Shown: positions 42,998 through 51,872, counted from the stretch's first letter. The stretch: 64,000 nt of DNA from Paracidovorax anthurii (GCF_003269065.1 NZ_QLTA01000014.1:1-64000), one strand, 5' to 3'. The notes: generated by a model not told the origin, from the sequence alone. Numbers and translations: made by a program.

Positions 42998-43906
42998 GTG
43001 GACCGATATGTAGTGCACAAGGGTGTTTACTGTCAAGTTTTTGAGCAGGGCTGGAGGGTCAAAGAGTGGCGCGCGCCGGAAACGGGGCAGGTCGAGTTGA
43101 TGGCGTGGCCTCGGAAAATCTACGTGCCCTTGGGCGATTGGGACGATCCTGATTTGCGCGCTCCTGAGATCGATCAGTCTGGCACTGAACTCGAAAAGGA
43201 GCGTGAGGCTGAGCGTAAGCGTCTTGCCCTGGAGCGCAGTGCCGCGAGGGCAAAGCGTACTTGTCGGTACAAGATCAAGTCTGCTGGTGTCGCCTCGCTG
43301 CTCACGTGCACGTACCGGGACAACATGTGTGATTTCGACCGCGTGCGGGCCGACTGGGCGGCGATGCTGCGCAAGCTGCGCAGGGCCATTCCGGGCTTCC
43401 GTGCCGTGTACTCTTTCGAGAAGCAATCACGCGGTGCGTGGCATGTCCATGCGGCTATCGACAAACTGCCGGTGTACTTGGACACAGTGGATGGTCGTGT
43501 TCGGTCCTGGGACTATCTGCGCAGGCTGTGGCAGTCGGTGGTTGGCAAGGACAACGGCAACATTGATGTTGATGGCCATCGGCGCACGCGCCACGGTCTG
43601 CCCGGCAAGTATCACAAGACCAGCGAGTCTCTCGCCAAGCTCGCCGGCTACGTGTCCAAGTATCTGACCAAGGATCACGCTGACGGTGTTGAGGGCCGCA
43701 ACAGGTGGGGCAGCACGCAAGGCATCGAGGTTGCTAAGCCGGTCACGTATGACATGCCTGAGATGAGCTTGGCCGAGCTGGTGGCACTGGCCTTCGGTGT
43801 GCCTGATGGGCACCGTATTGCCGCGCATAAGGTGGGTCGGTGGGGCAAGTTCTGGATGCTCTCCACGGAGCCCGGTAGCGAGACCGTAGAGGCCCCTGAT
43901 ACGTGA
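42998..43906 (+). CDS. HUH-type rolling-circle replication initiator
   Basis: The protein (302 residues from a GTG preceded by GGGAGG) has the HUH motif as WHVHAAI (H149 and H151) and the tyrosine motif YVSKY (Y218 and Y222), with CTYRDNMCDFDRV upstream as a probable motif I region. It nicks the plus strand of the phage genome to start rolling-circle replication. The two tyrosines four residues apart resemble the superfamily-I pattern in which either can attack. An ATG at 42986 is an alternative start; the frame is open further upstream. Confidence 0.85.
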   Translation: MDRYVVHKGVYCQVFEQGWRVKEWRAPETGQVELMAWPRKIYVPLGDWDDPDLRAPEIDQSGTELEKEREAERKRLALERSAARAKRTCRYKIKSAGVASLLTCTYRDNMCDFDRVRADWAAMLRKLRRAIPGFRAVYSFEKQSRGAWHVHAAIDKLPVYLDTVDGRVRSWDYLRRLWQSVVGKDNGNIDVDGHRRTRHGLPGKYHKTSESLAKLAGYVSKYLTKDHADGVEGRNRWGSTQGIEVAKPVTYDMPEMSLAELVALAFGVPDGHRIAAHKVGRWGKFWMLSTEPGSETVEAPDT

Positions 43907-43971
43907 TGTTTGCTGCTGCGATTCTGTGTTGGTATCGTCATGGGCTTATATGTCGCGGTTTAGGGGGGAGC

Positions 43972-44271
43972 ATGTTGAAGGTTGTTGCCGGTGTTGTTGT
44001 TGTTGGCGTTGCCGTTGGTGCCGTTGCGGCTTTGTCTGGTCATCGTTGGTATGTGCAACGGCAGGCCACCGATACTCCTTCGGCGAGTGTCGTTGGCGGC
44101 TCTGAGTGGCTTGATTGCGGGGACGGTGGCGGGTGGAGGTGGCGAGATTGCAAATTCGCGCGTGAGGCGATGAGTCCAGCGTCTGCTACTGCGCCTCTTG
44201 AGGCGCCTGCCGCTGCCGGGTACATCGAGTGGTCTGGCGACCCGTCCTCTAGGCGTGTTGTGCCTCGCTAG
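43972..44271 (+). CDS. Prophage membrane-anchored protein, unknown
   Basis: The 99-residue protein opens with a hydrophobic helix (VVAGVVVVGVAVGAVAAL) and continues with a soluble, Trp- and Cys-containing part (WLDCGDGGGWRWRDCKF). GGGGGGAG precedes the ATG. It lies between the initiator and recombinase genes. It may be an export or superinfection-exclusion protein; this is a guess. Confidence 0.55.
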   Translation: MLKVVAGVVVVGVAVGAVAALSGHRWYVQRQATDTPSASVVGGSEWLDCGDGGGWRWRDCKFAREAMSPASATAPLEAPAAAGYIEWSGDPSSRRVVPR

Positions 44272-44287
44272 CTGTTGGGGGTAGTCG

Positions 44288-44881
44288 ATGGGGCGATTGG
44301 TCGGTTATGCACGGGTCAGCACCCGTGACCAGGAAACAGTTATGCAGTTGGCGGCTCTGCGTGCTGCTGGTGTGGGATTGGTCTATGAGGAGCAGGCGAG
44401 TGCCGTGCGACACCGGCCGGTTTGGGAGCAGTGCCTTGCTGCGCTGCGAGCTGGGGATGTGCTTGTGGTCTACAAGCTGGATCGTCTTGCGCGGTCTACG
44501 TCTCACTTCGTTACCACGTTTGACTTGCTCCGTGCCCGTGGGGTCGGCTTTCGCAGTCTCACCGAAGCTATTGAGACCGTCACCCCGCAAGGCAGGATGT
44601 ACTTGCAGCTACTGGCCGTGTTCGCTGAGTTCGAAAGGGAACTGATCCGGGAGCGCTGCGTTGCTGGGCAGCGTGCCGCTCGTGCGGCTGGGAAGACTTG
44701 GGGGCGCAAAGCCCAGTTGACGCGCGAGGAGGTTGCTCAGGCTGTGCAGGCTTGGCGTGGTGGGTGGTACACCCAGGAGGTATTGGCGGACATGCTGGGT
44801 GTCGCGGTTGGTACTTTGCGGTACCACGTCCACCGGCATGAGGGGCGTGGTGCCCATGGTCCGTGGACCGCACATAAGTAA
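44288..44881 (+). CDS. Serine recombinase (resolvase/invertase type)
   Basis: The 197-residue protein has the small serine recombinase catalytic domain: the nucleophile serine S11 in GYARVSTRDQ, then VVYKLDRLARS and FAEFERELIRERCVAGQRAAR. A C-terminal HTH (YTQEVLADMLGVAVGTLRYHVHR) follows. Such enzymes cut and rejoin DNA through a 2-base crossover. Most integrative filamentous phages borrow host XerCD at dif; a self-encoded recombinase is instead known from Ralstonia RSM phages. Its position at the right prophage end next to a candidate att site fits a role as integrase. Confidence 0.9.
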   Translation: MGRLVGYARVSTRDQETVMQLAALRAAGVGLVYEEQASAVRHRPVWEQCLAALRAGDVLVVYKLDRLARSTSHFVTTFDLLRARGVGFRSLTEAIETVTPQGRMYLQLLAVFAEFERELIRERCVAGQRAARAAGKTWGRKAQLTREEVAQAVQAWRGGWYTQEVLADMLGVAVGTLRYHVHRHEGRGAHGPWTAHK

Positions 44882-44891
44882 AATGATTTGA
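44879..44891 (+). repeat. Candidate right attachment site of the prophage
   Basis: TAAAATGATTTGA overlaps the recombinase stop codon and touches the A of the hrcA ATG. It pairs with 36976-36988 (11 of 13 bases). Joining the two outer halves gives a near-symmetrical ATCATT-AA-AATGAT, as expected for a recombinase target. Confidence 0.45.
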
Positions 44892-45895
44892 TGCTCGACG
44901 ACCGTGCCAAGCTGTTGCTCAAAGCGCTGATTGAGCGCTACATCGCTGACGGGCAGCCGGTCGGGTCTCGCACATTGTCGCGCGCGTCTGGACTGGATCT
45001 ATCCCCAGCCACCATACGCAACGTCATGGCCGACCTCGAAGACATTGGCCTCATCGCCAGTCCGCATACGTCGGCAGGCCGCATTCCTACAGCCAAGGGC
45101 TATCGGCTTTTCGTGGATACGATGCTGACGGTCCAGAAAGAGCAACTCTGTTCTCCGGAACTCGCTCCGGACCAGCCCCAGAAAGTGATTGCCAACGCAG
45201 CACAGCTGTTGTCGAGCCTATCGCAGTTTGTAGGCGTGGTGATGGCTCCGCGCAGGCCGTCGGTATTCCGCCATATCGAGTTCCTCCGGCTCTCCGAGAG
45301 GCGCTTGCTGGTGATCATCGTTTCTCCGGACGGGGATGTGCAGAATCGGGTGATCTTTACGGAAGTGGATCACACCCAATCCCAACTGGCCGAGGCTGCC
45401 AATTTTCTCAACAGCCACTATTCGGGCCTTGCCATGGAGGAGGTGCGCGAGCGATTGAAGACCGAGGTGGACCAACTGCGATGGGAGATCGCCTCCCTGA
45501 TGCAGGCCGCGGTGAGCATCGGGTCCGAGGCCATGGCGGCCTCGCAGGAGGAGGTCGTGATCTCGGGGGAGCGCAATCTGCTGGCGTTGAGCGACTTTTC
45601 CAACGACATGGGAAACCTGCGGCGCGCTTTCGACCTTTTCGAGCAGAAGACGCAGATACTGAGGCTGCTGGACGTGTCGAATCGTGCGGAGGGCGTGCGA
45701 ATCTTCATTGGCGGGGAGAGCCAGGTGGTTCCTTTCGAGGAGCTCTCTGTTGTCAGTGCACCCTATGAGGTGGACGGGCAGGTGGTGGGCACACTGGGAG
45801 TCATCGGGCCTACGCGCATGCCCTATGACCGCATGATTCAGATCGTGGACATCACATCCAAGCTGGTCACCAATGCCCTGAGTCATAGGCGCTAG
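44891..45895 (+). CDS. hrcA: Heat-inducible transcription repressor HrcA
   Basis: The 334-residue repressor binds CIRCE operators of groES-groEL and dnaK. It has the winged helix [21 protein letters not shown], the following [20 protein letters not shown], and the C-terminal [13 protein letters not shown] region. The ATG lies only 9 bases after the prophage recombinase stop, so native upstream sequence is missing and the gene now depends on phage transcription or a promoter within the recombinase gene. A TTG directly upstream is an alternative start. Confidence 0.95.
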   Translation: MLDDRAKLLLKALIERYIADGQPVGSRTLSRASGLDLSPATIRNVMADLEDIGLIASPHTSAGRIPTAKGYRLFVDTMLTVQKEQLCSPELAPDQPQKVIANAAQLLSSLSQFVGVVMAPRRPSVFRHIEFLRLSERRLLVIIVSPDGDVQNRVIFTEVDHTQSQLAEAANFLNSHYSGLAMEEVRERLKTEVDQLRWEIASLMQAAVSIGSEAMAASQEEVVISGERNLLALSDFSNDMGNLRRAFDLFEQKTQILRLLDVSNRAEGVRIFIGGESQVVPFEELSVVSAPYEVDGQVVGTLGVIGPTRMPYDRMIQIVDITSKLVTNALSHRR

Positions 45896-45916
45896 CACAT
45901 ACAATTGCTGCAGATG

Positions 45917-45993
45917 GGGGCGTTAGCTCAGTTGGTTAGAGCAGAGGACTCATAATCCTTTGGTCGTCGGTTCAAGTCCGCCACGCCCTACCA
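45917..45993 (+). tRNA. tRNA with CAT anticodon (elongator Met, or Ile2 with lysidine)
   Basis: The 77-base gene has acceptor GGGGCGT paired to ACGCCCT (first pair G-T), an anticodon arm AGGACTCATAATCCT presenting CAT, a T-arm CGGTTCAAGTCCG and encoded CCA. CAT can be Met elongator or, after lysidine modification, Ile for AUA. The TTGGTCG variable region resembles tRNA-Ile2, so I leave the identity open. Confidence 0.85.
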
Positions 45994-46101
45994 ACGCGAT
46001 TGCTGCAACTTTTCTCTTTGAGTGAAGATTTCTTGTATTACAATGGCGTTTTGCTTCTAGCGCAATTGATTGAAATTCAAGAAATTGCAAGAAGCAAATT
46101 T

Positions 46102-46131
46102 TTGAAGAGTAGCAAAAAAGTGTGCTATAAT
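46102..46131 (+). promoter_or_regulatory. Sigma-70-type promoter of tRNA-Arg
   Basis: TTGAAG (46102-46107) and a consensus TATAAT (46126-46131) are 18 bases apart and lie 10 bases before the tRNA-Arg gene. The preceding 150 bases are strongly AT-rich for this genome. Confidence 0.75.
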
Positions 46132-46141
46132 TCAAAGCTTA

Positions 46142-46218
46142 GCGGCTGTAGCTCAGCTGGATAGAGTACTTGGCTACGAACCAAGGGGTCGTGGGTTCGA
46201 TTCCTGCCAGCCGCACCA
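46142..46218 (+). tRNA. tRNA-Arg (ACG anticodon)
   Basis: The 77-base gene has a GCGGCTG acceptor arm paired to CAGCCGC, an anticodon loop CTACGAA within TTGG/CCAA presenting ACG (Arg), a T-arm GGGTTCGATTCC and encoded CCA. Confidence 0.95.
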
Positions 46219-46224
46219 AATGGT

Positions 46225-46257
46225 AAGCCTCGTGATGTAAAAGTCACGAGGCTTTTT
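46225..46257 (+). terminator. Terminator after tRNA-Arg
   Basis: A perfect 11-base stem (AAGCCTCGTGA / TCACGAGGCTT) with an 8-base loop is followed by TTT, directly behind the tRNA. Confidence 0.85.
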
Positions 46258-46298
46258 CCATTGGGTTCTTGTGTGTATTGCTCGTGTGGGAGTGATCG

Positions 46299-46868
46299 AT
46301 GAGTAAAGCATTCACCAAAGAAGCCGAGGGTCCATCAACAGAAGATGAAGGGGAGTTTCCGTCGGCCCCTTTGCCGGCAAGGGGCAAGAACTACATCACT
46401 GCTGACGGGTATCGGCGGTTGCGTTCGGAATTGCTGAACCTGATGGATAACGAGCGGCCGAAGGTGGTTGAAGTGGTCCACTGGGCTGCCAGCAATGGAG
46501 ATCGCTCGGAAAACGGTGACTACCTTTATGGCAAAAAGCGTCTGCGTGAGATTGATCGCCGGATCCGTTTCTTGACCAAACGCCTCGATATCGCGGAGGT
46601 TGTTGATCCTTCCATGCACGCGGGGAACGATCAGGTCTTTTTTGGCGCAACCGTAACTTACGTGGATGACGAGGCCGTGGAGCGCACGGTGACCATTCTC
46701 GGCATCGATGAGGTGGATAGCAGCCAATCCCAAGTCAGCTGGGTCTCTCCTGTGGCCAGGGCGCTTTTGAAGGCCAAGGAAGGTGATGAGGTGAAGCTTG
46801 GCACGCCGGGCGGTGTTCGCACGCTGGAGATTCTCAAGGTCGATTACCCCAAGAAAACTTCCACCTGA
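46299..46868 (+). CDS. greB: Transcription elongation factor GreB
   Basis: The 189-residue factor has a GreA/GreB coiled coil (RRLRSELLNLMDNERPKVVEVVHWAASNGDRSENGDYLYGKK, quoted in parts by its SNGDRSENGDY tip with two acidic residues) and a C-terminal FKBP-like domain. It enters the RNA polymerase channel and stimulates cleavage of backtracked RNA. YGKKRLREIDRR identifies GreB rather than GreA. The N-terminal extension of about 30 residues is acidic. It converges on spoT. Confidence 0.93.
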   Translation: MSKAFTKEAEGPSTEDEGEFPSAPLPARGKNYITADGYRRLRSELLNLMDNERPKVVEVVHWAASNGDRSENGDYLYGKKRLREIDRRIRFLTKRLDIAEVVDPSMHAGNDQVFFGATVTYVDDEAVERTVTILGIDEVDSSQSQVSWVSPVARALLKAKEGDEVKLGTPGGVRTLEILKVDYPKKTST

Positions 46869-46922
46869 GGGCCGTGCGGGGAGGGGGGCGCCCCTCTTGG
46901 TCTGTGGCACGTCCGGGTAGAG

Positions 46923-49190
46923 TCAACTGCGTGGCAGCGTTCTGAATGCCCGCAGCACCGCGGGAGTGCGGCGCAGATTGCGCAGCGAGGCCTCCAAATG
47001 GGCTTGATCGCGAACGGCGACGACCAGCCGCAGGTCGGTCGTGTCCATCGCCTTTTCCTCGTCCATGTCGACATGCACGATGTCCGCCTCGGAAGTGGCC
47101 AGCTCTGCCGCAATGCGCGCCAGCATTCCCTTGCCGTTGGTAATCGTCACCACAATTCCGGTTTCGAACATGCGTGTTGGCTCGTCCGCCCAATCGACGG
47201 TGATGAAGCGCTCACTGTCCTTGTGCTGCAGCTTTCTGGCGACCCCGCATTGCATGTTGTGAACCACGAGGCCTTCTCCACGGCCCAGGTAGCCCACGAT
47301 GGAGTCGCCAGGCACCGGGCGGCAACAGCTGGCGTACTGGACCGATGCGTTTTCACTGCCGTCCAGTGTGACGCCACCCTGTGAAAGGGTTTCGTGCGAT
47401 GTGTAGCGCTCGCGTGTCAGCAGGAGTGCATCGGGGCGGTGGCCATGCTCCGTCATCAACACCATGAGCCGCTTGGCAACGATCCCTGCAATGCGCTTGC
47501 CCAGCCCGATATCTGTCATGAGCTCGGCTCGGGAGCGGTTTCCGGTAAAGCGCAGCAGCTTGTCCCACAGGGCCTGGTTTTCTTCTTCCGTGGGAAGTCG
47601 TTCCAGCCCTTCCGCCCTCAGGGCCTGGGTGAGCAATTTCTCGCCCAGGCCGGCCGATTCGGTGTGCGCAAGGGTTTTCAGGTAGTGCCTGATCTTGGAG
47701 CGGGCGCGGCCCGTGCGGACAAAACCCAGCCAGGCAGGATTGGGGGTCGAGACGGGGGCGGTGATGATCTCCACGACATCGCCATTTTTCAGTTCCGTCC
47801 GCAGTGGCACCTGTTCATTGTTGATCTTTGCGGCCGTGGCGCGGTCGCCTACGTTGCTGTGGATTGCGTATGCAAAGTCAACCACGGTGGCCCCTCGGGG
47901 CAGGGCCATGATCTGGCTCTTGGGTGTGAAGACGTAGACCGCGTCGGGGAACAGGTCCACTTTCACGTGGTCCCAGAATTCGGCTGCATCACGGGTCTCG
48001 TTCTGGATGTCCAGCAGCGACTGCAGCCATTTGGTGCCCAGGCGCTCCGCGGTGGAGCCTTCCGCATTCTGTGCCTTGTAAAGCCAGTGCGCGGCAACAC
48101 CCGCCTCGGCGACAACGTGCATCTCCTCGGTGCGCATCTGGAACTCGATGTTGATTCCAGAAGGGCCGACCAGGGTGGTGTGCAGCGACTGATAGCCGTT
48201 GAGCTTCGCGATGGCGATGTGGTCCTTGAACTTGCCGGGAACCGGCTTGTACATCTGATGCAGGACGCCCAGTGCCGTATAGCAATCGATGACGGAGGAA
48301 ACGATGACGCGGAAGCCGTAGATGTCGGTCACCTGCGCGAAGCTGAGGTGCTTGCTGTCCATCTTCTGGTAGATGGCGTAGAGCGTCTTCTCCCGGCCGG
48401 CGAGCCGTGCCTTGATGCCAACCCGGGCAAACGCGGCATCGACTTCGGTCTGCACTTTCTGGATGATGTCGCGGCGCCGGTTGCGTGCCTTGTTGACGGC
48501 TTTGGACAGCGTGGCATATCGCCAGGGGTGCAGATGCCGGAAAGCAAGATCCTGCAGTTCGCGGTAGGTCTGGTTCAGGCCGAGCCGATGGGCGATCGGG
48601 GCGTAGATCTCCAGCGTCTCGGAGGCGATGCGGGCCCACTTGCTGCGCGGCATGTCGGAGAGCGTGCGCATGTTGTGCGTGCGGTCCGCCAGCTTGATGA
48701 GGATGACCCGGACGTCGCGCGCCATCGCAAGCAGCATCTTGCGAAACGATTCGGCTTGGTTTTCCTCGCGGGTATTGAACTGGAGCTTGTCGAGCTTGGT
48801 GAGTCCATCGACCAATTCCGCCACCTGGAGCCCGAACCGGTCGATGAGGTCCGACTTGGTGACGCCGCAGTCTTCCATGGCGTCGTGCAGCAGGGCCGCC
48901 ATGAGGGCTTGCGCATCGAGCTTCCACGTCGCGCATTGGGCTGCGACCGCGATCGGGTGGGTGATGTAGGGCTCGCCGCTGTTGCGTAACTGCCCGAGAT
49001 GGGCTTCATCGGCGAACCGATAGGCTTGCCGGACGTGTTCGATGCTCGCGGCATCGAGATAGTCCAGGTTCTCGGTGAGCGCGGTAAAGCTGGCAGCCGC
49101 TGCATTGGCCGCAGCTGCGGACGTGCCTGCCGAAGGGTTGTCGCCGGGGCGCGGCTCCTGGGCGGAAGGTTTGTTCAAGACCGCGTTCAT
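46923..49190 (-). CDS. spoT: Bifunctional (p)ppGpp synthetase/hydrolase
   Basis: The 755-residue enzyme has an HD hydrolase domain (HPIAVAAQCATWKLD...ALLHDAMEDC), a synthetase domain (GYQSLHTTLVGPSGINIEFQM), a TGS domain (VFTPKSQIMALPRGATVVDFAY) and a C-terminal ACT domain. Intact HD residues indicate hydrolase activity, so this is the SpoT-type enzyme. It sets ppGpp levels under starvation. The ATG at 49190 (MNAVLNKPSAQE) gives the usual start after a terminator. It is followed by greB in convergent orientation. Confidence 0.95.
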   Translation of the reverse strand: MNAVLNKPSAQEPRPGDNPSAGTSAAAANAAAASFTALTENLDYLDAASIEHVRQAYRFADEAHLGQLRNSGEPYITHPIAVAAQCATWKLDAQALMAALLHDAMEDCGVTKSDLIDRFGLQVAELVDGLTKLDKLQFNTREENQAESFRKMLLAMARDVRVILIKLADRTHNMRTLSDMPRSKWARIASETLEIYAPIAHRLGLNQTYRELQDLAFRHLHPWRYATLSKAVNKARNRRRDIIQKVQTEVDAAFARVGIKARLAGREKTLYAIYQKMDSKHLSFAQVTDIYGFRVIVSSVIDCYTALGVLHQMYKPVPGKFKDHIAIAKLNGYQSLHTTLVGPSGINIEFQMRTEEMHVVAEAGVAAHWLYKAQNAEGSTAERLGTKWLQSLLDIQNETRDAAEFWDHVKVDLFPDAVYVFTPKSQIMALPRGATVVDFAYAIHSNVGDRATAAKINNEQVPLRTELKNGDVVEIITAPVSTPNPAWLGFVRTGRARSKIRHYLKTLAHTESAGLGEKLLTQALRAEGLERLPTEEENQALWDKLLRFTGNRSRAELMTDIGLGKRIAGIVAKRLMVLMTEHGHRPDALLLTRERYTSHETLSQGGVTLDGSENASVQYASCCRPVPGDSIVGYLGRGEGLVVHNMQCGVARKLQHKDSERFITVDWADEPTRMFETGIVVTITNGKGMLARIAAELATSEADIVHVDMDEEKAMDTTDLRLVVAVRDQAHLEASLRNLRRTPAVLRAFRTLPRS

Positions 49191-49231
49191 ACCTGAAATG
49201 TAGCGCGCCTCTCCTGGACGTGACCGACGGC

Positions 49232-49257
49232 AAAAAAAAGCACCGCCTGGCGGTGCT
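49232..49257 (-). terminator. Terminator after rpoZ
   Basis: On the minus strand a perfect 9-base stem (AGCACCGCC / GGCGGTGCT) with a 1-base loop centre is followed by eight Ts. It lies 34 bases after the rpoZ stop and separates gmk-rpoZ from spoT. Confidence 0.88.
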
Positions 49258-49290
49258 GTTGGATTGCGCACCCCGCAGAGTGCAGGGGGA

Positions 49291-49494
49291 TCAGCCCGGG
49301 ACCTTCTTGAGCATCTCCAGTCCGATCTTGCCTTCGGCGATTTCGCGCAGGGCGGTGACGGCGGGTTTGTTGCGGCTTTCGATCTTCGGCGCGTGGCCCT
49401 GGCTCAGCATGCGAGCGCGGTACGTGGCGGCCAGCACGAGCTGGAAGCGATTCGGGATGTGCTCGAGGCAATCTTCAACGGTAATGCGGGCCAT
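49291..49494 (-). CDS. rpoZ: RNA polymerase omega subunit
   Basis: The 67-residue protein ([20 protein letters not shown]) is a standard omega subunit, which helps assemble the beta-prime subunit and ppGpp binding. It follows gmk by 18 bases and precedes spoT, the conserved order. Confidence 0.97.
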   Translation of the reverse strand: MARITVEDCLEHIPNRFQLVLAATYRARMLSQGHAPKIESRNKPAVTALREIAEGKIGLEMLKKVPG

Positions 49495-49512
49495 GCGGAT
49501 TCTCCAGGCAAT

Positions 49513-50133
49513 CTAGGCGATATTGAGGGATTCGAAGGTGTCGGCCCGGGCGCGGCGCTGGGCTGCATACTTGAGCCGCTGGGCGTGAACGACGGTTTTC
49601 AGGTCGAAAAGCGCACGCTCGAAGAGTTCGTTGATTATAACGAAGTCAAATTTGGAGGCCTGTGCCATCTCCTGTGCGGCATTCTTGAGCCGCAATTCGA
49701 TCACATCCGGGGCATCTTCCCCCCGGCGTTCGAGCCGTGAGCGCAGTTCCTCCCAGCTGGGGGGAAGGATGAAGATCAGCACGGCATTGGAGAAGGCCTG
49801 CTTGACCTGCATGGCGCCCTGGAAATCGATCTCCAGGATGACGTCCGAGCCCTGGGCGATGCGCTCTTCGATGCCCTTGCGCGATGTCCCGTAGCGCTGG
49901 CCGTGGACGTGGGCCCATTCGATGAAGCCGTTGGCGGCCACCATCGCATCGAACTCCTGGGTCGATGCGAAGAAGTATTCGCGGCCATGCTTTTCCTGGC
50001 CGCGCGGCGGACGGGTCGTGTGGGAGATCGAGGGCTGAACGTGCGAGTCCAACTCCAGCAATGCCTTGACCAGACTCGACTTCCCTGCGCCGCTCGGCGC
50101 TGCCACTACGAAGAGATTGCCGGGGTAGTCCAT
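49513..50133 (-). CDS. gmk: Guanylate kinase
   Basis: The 206-residue enzyme phosphorylates GMP to GDP. It has Walker A ([11 protein letters not shown]), the GMP-binding [12 protein letters not shown] and GREYFFAS region, and [12 protein letters not shown]. The ATG at 50133 ([15 protein letters not shown]) is preferred; a GTG at 50148 would add five residues. In related genomes a yicC-type gene usually precedes gmk, but here the accessory island does. Confidence 0.96.
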   Translation of the reverse strand: MDYPGNLFVVAAPSGAGKSSLVKALLELDSHVQPSISHTTRPPRGQEKHGREYFFASTQEFDAMVAANGFIEWAHVHGQRYGTSRKGIEERIAQGSDVILEIDFQGAMQVKQAFSNAVLIFILPPSWEELRSRLERRGEDAPDVIELRLKNAAQEMAQASKFDFVIINELFERALFDLKTVVHAQRLKYAAQRRARADTFESLNIA

Positions 50134-50176
50134 ATGGAATGTGCGCACGTTGCTATCAAAACAGGAAAATTATCGC

Positions 50177-50345
50177 TCACTCGATGTTCTGCACCTGAAG
50201 CTCGGGATCGATTCCAAGCAGTTGATTTTTCAAGGGAATCATCTCTGCAGCACCAATAAACCCGCCTATAAAACCGCCATCAAACGTGACATTTGATGGC
50301 ACCGCATGAACGGGTTGTCGTACGGCCCAGACAAGATCAAGCGGG
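50177..50345 (-). pseudogene. Possible C-terminal remnant of a disrupted gene
   Basis: In the gap between gmk and the AbiEii toxin a minus-strand frame reads coherent protein-like sequence (NPLDLVWAVRQPVHAVPSN, then FDGGFIGGFIGAAEMIPLKN) to a stop at 50177. It has no start of its own, and upstream it runs antisense into the toxin gene. It is less GC-rich than its surroundings. I cannot name the family. It may be the tail of the gene that stood here before the island arrived, or chance. Confidence 0.35.
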
Positions 50346-50372
50346 TTGATTCTAGCGAGCGGATTCGAGGGT

Positions 50373-51245
50373 TCACTGCGCGTCATCGAAGATCTTGCGC
50401 GCTCGATCCAGCGAATCGTCAAGCTTGAGAGCGAGGTCTCTGACGATGTTCGAAAGCGGCTTCGGCGCGATCTCGTTTTTGAGCAGAAATGCCTTCCATA
50501 TGGCCTGGCGAGTTGGATCATTCGCAAACTCATCGGACAGTCCGATCGGCGACTTGGCGGGTACATCCATGCCTCGACGCGAGAAGGTTTCGGCGATTGC
50601 GGTTGCGAGCAAGGCCGGGTCCAAGGTCTCGCGAGCAAGCATGACCCAGAGGTCGAGGTAGTCCTTCATGCGAGTGTTCAGCATGCCCAGCAGTGCGATG
50701 GCGTGCAGCTTCTCTGCTATGACGCTGTAGACCGGGTAGGTGCGCAACTGCGGGGCAGGAAAATCCGTGATCAGGACCGGATAGGAAGCGTGCACAGGCC
50801 CCGGCGTTACCGCGTCGCCGAATCCGATGTCCACCTGCACCTTGCACCTCGCTCGTGCGATCTCGGCAGTGAGGACGATCCGCGCGCCGGCGTAGCCCGC
50901 GTCCTTGCGTATCTCCTGCGCGGTCACGGTAGCGGGATCGAAGACGATGCCGTCGCCGGCTTCGATGGAGGCGATCTCCCGAAACGTCTGCTCAAGGGAC
51001 GCCAGATCACTGGCACCGAAGCCCAGCAGATCCACGTCGCGCGTGGGCCGGTGCGGCATGTCGTACCAGAGGGCGAACAACAGCGCGCCCTTGAGCAGGA
51101 AGTTGTCGGCGTGCGCGGAGCGGCTCATGCGGTACAGCAGGCGCTCGAGCGCGTACCGGACCAACACGCCGTTGAAGTCCGAGCCTTCGGCCTTCGCCAG
51201 GTTCAGCAGACGTGCCCGAACCGAGGCTGCGAGGCCCTTGCTCAC
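50373..51245 (-). CDS. abiEii: AbiEii-type nucleotidyltransferase toxin
   Basis: The 290-residue protein has the pol-beta-like nucleotidyltransferase motif of AbiEii toxins: KGA (residues 52-54, in place of the usual GGT/S) followed by RPTRDVDLLGFG (D70, D72). VYSVIAEKLHAIALLGMLNTRMKDYLDLW matches the downstream conserved lysine/Asp region. AbiEii-family toxins transfer nucleotides to tRNA 3' ends or related targets and stop translation. Its GTG start overlaps the antitoxin stop by 4 bases. The longer in-frame start at 51308 is unlikely because it lies inside the antitoxin gene. Confidence 0.88.
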   Translation of the reverse strand: MSKGLAASVRARLLNLAKAEGSDFNGVLVRYALERLLYRMSRSAHADNFLLKGALLFALWYDMPHRPTRDVDLLGFGASDLASLEQTFREIASIEAGDGIVFDPATVTAQEIRKDAGYAGARIVLTAEIARARCKVQVDIGFGDAVTPGPVHASYPVLITDFPAPQLRTYPVYSVIAEKLHAIALLGMLNTRMKDYLDLWVMLARETLDPALLATAIAETFSRRGMDVPAKSPIGLSDEFANDPTRQAIWKAFLLKNEIAPKPLSNIVRDLALKLDDSLDRARKIFDDAQ

Positions 51246-51862
51246 GTGATCGCCTCCAGGTAGGGACGCATCACGTTGGCGACGCGGCAGATCTTTGCGT
51301 AGTGCCACAGGTCGTCGACCGAGGCCTTCTTCTGGGCCAGGGCGTCCTTCAGAGCCTCCAGGGCGACGTCCAGGCCGATCTTGTTGCGGTGTTTGAAGCA
51401 GTCGGCCACGGTCTTGGCGACGTTGTAGACACGCAGCTGCACCTGATCACGCTCGAAGACCTCGACGCCCTCGGCGTAGCTCGCACCGGTGAACTGGACC
51501 ATCTTGATCGGGGGATGCTCGATGCGAGGGACGTGGCTGCCGCGCGGCATGGCGATCCAGACCCGGCGCGGCAGCTGTGTTGTCAACTCATGGAACTGCA
51601 GCGCGGTGAGCACGCAGAACACCGCCTGTGGTGCCTTGATCGCGACCGAGGCGAGGCCCTCAAACTCCGAAACGTCGGTCCCGGGCAGGCGATACAGGCC
51701 ACGCCCAACTCGTTCCAGTTGCCCTCGGGCGGCGAGCCGGCTGAGCACGACCCGCGGCGCGCCGAGCACATCCAGATCGCCCGCGCGCAGCAGTCCCTTG
51801 GTCCGCGCGAGCTCGAGGACGCGCTGTGGATGAGATCGCGGCGGTGCGTGTGTTTCATTCAT
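51242..51862 (-). CDS. abiEi: AbiEi-type antitoxin (transcriptional repressor)
   Basis: The 206-residue protein has an N-terminal winged helix (GLLRAGDLDVLGAPRVVLSRLAARGQLERVGRGLYRLP) and the AbiEi C-terminal region (VWIAMPRGSHVPRI, VYNVAKTVADCFKHRNKIGLDVALEAL). Type IV antitoxins counteract AbiEii without binding it and repress the operon. It is the first gene of a two-gene operon. The TATAAT box 11 bases upstream suggests a very short leader. Confidence 0.88.
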   Translation of the reverse strand: MNETHAPPRSHPQRVLELARTKGLLRAGDLDVLGAPRVVLSRLAARGQLERVGRGLYRLPGTDVSEFEGLASVAIKAPQAVFCVLTALQFHELTTQLPRRVWIAMPRGSHVPRIEHPPIKMVQFTGASYAEGVEVFERDQVQLRVYNVAKTVADCFKHRNKIGLDVALEALKDALAQKKASVDDLWHYAKICRVANVMRPYLEAIT

Positions 51863-51872
51863 ACGTCAGATA

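Noticed and set aside
50346-51263. Plus-strand 305-codon frame over the AbiEii gene
   Set aside because: It is antisense to a toxin gene with a clear nucleotidyltransferase motif and coupling to its antitoxin.
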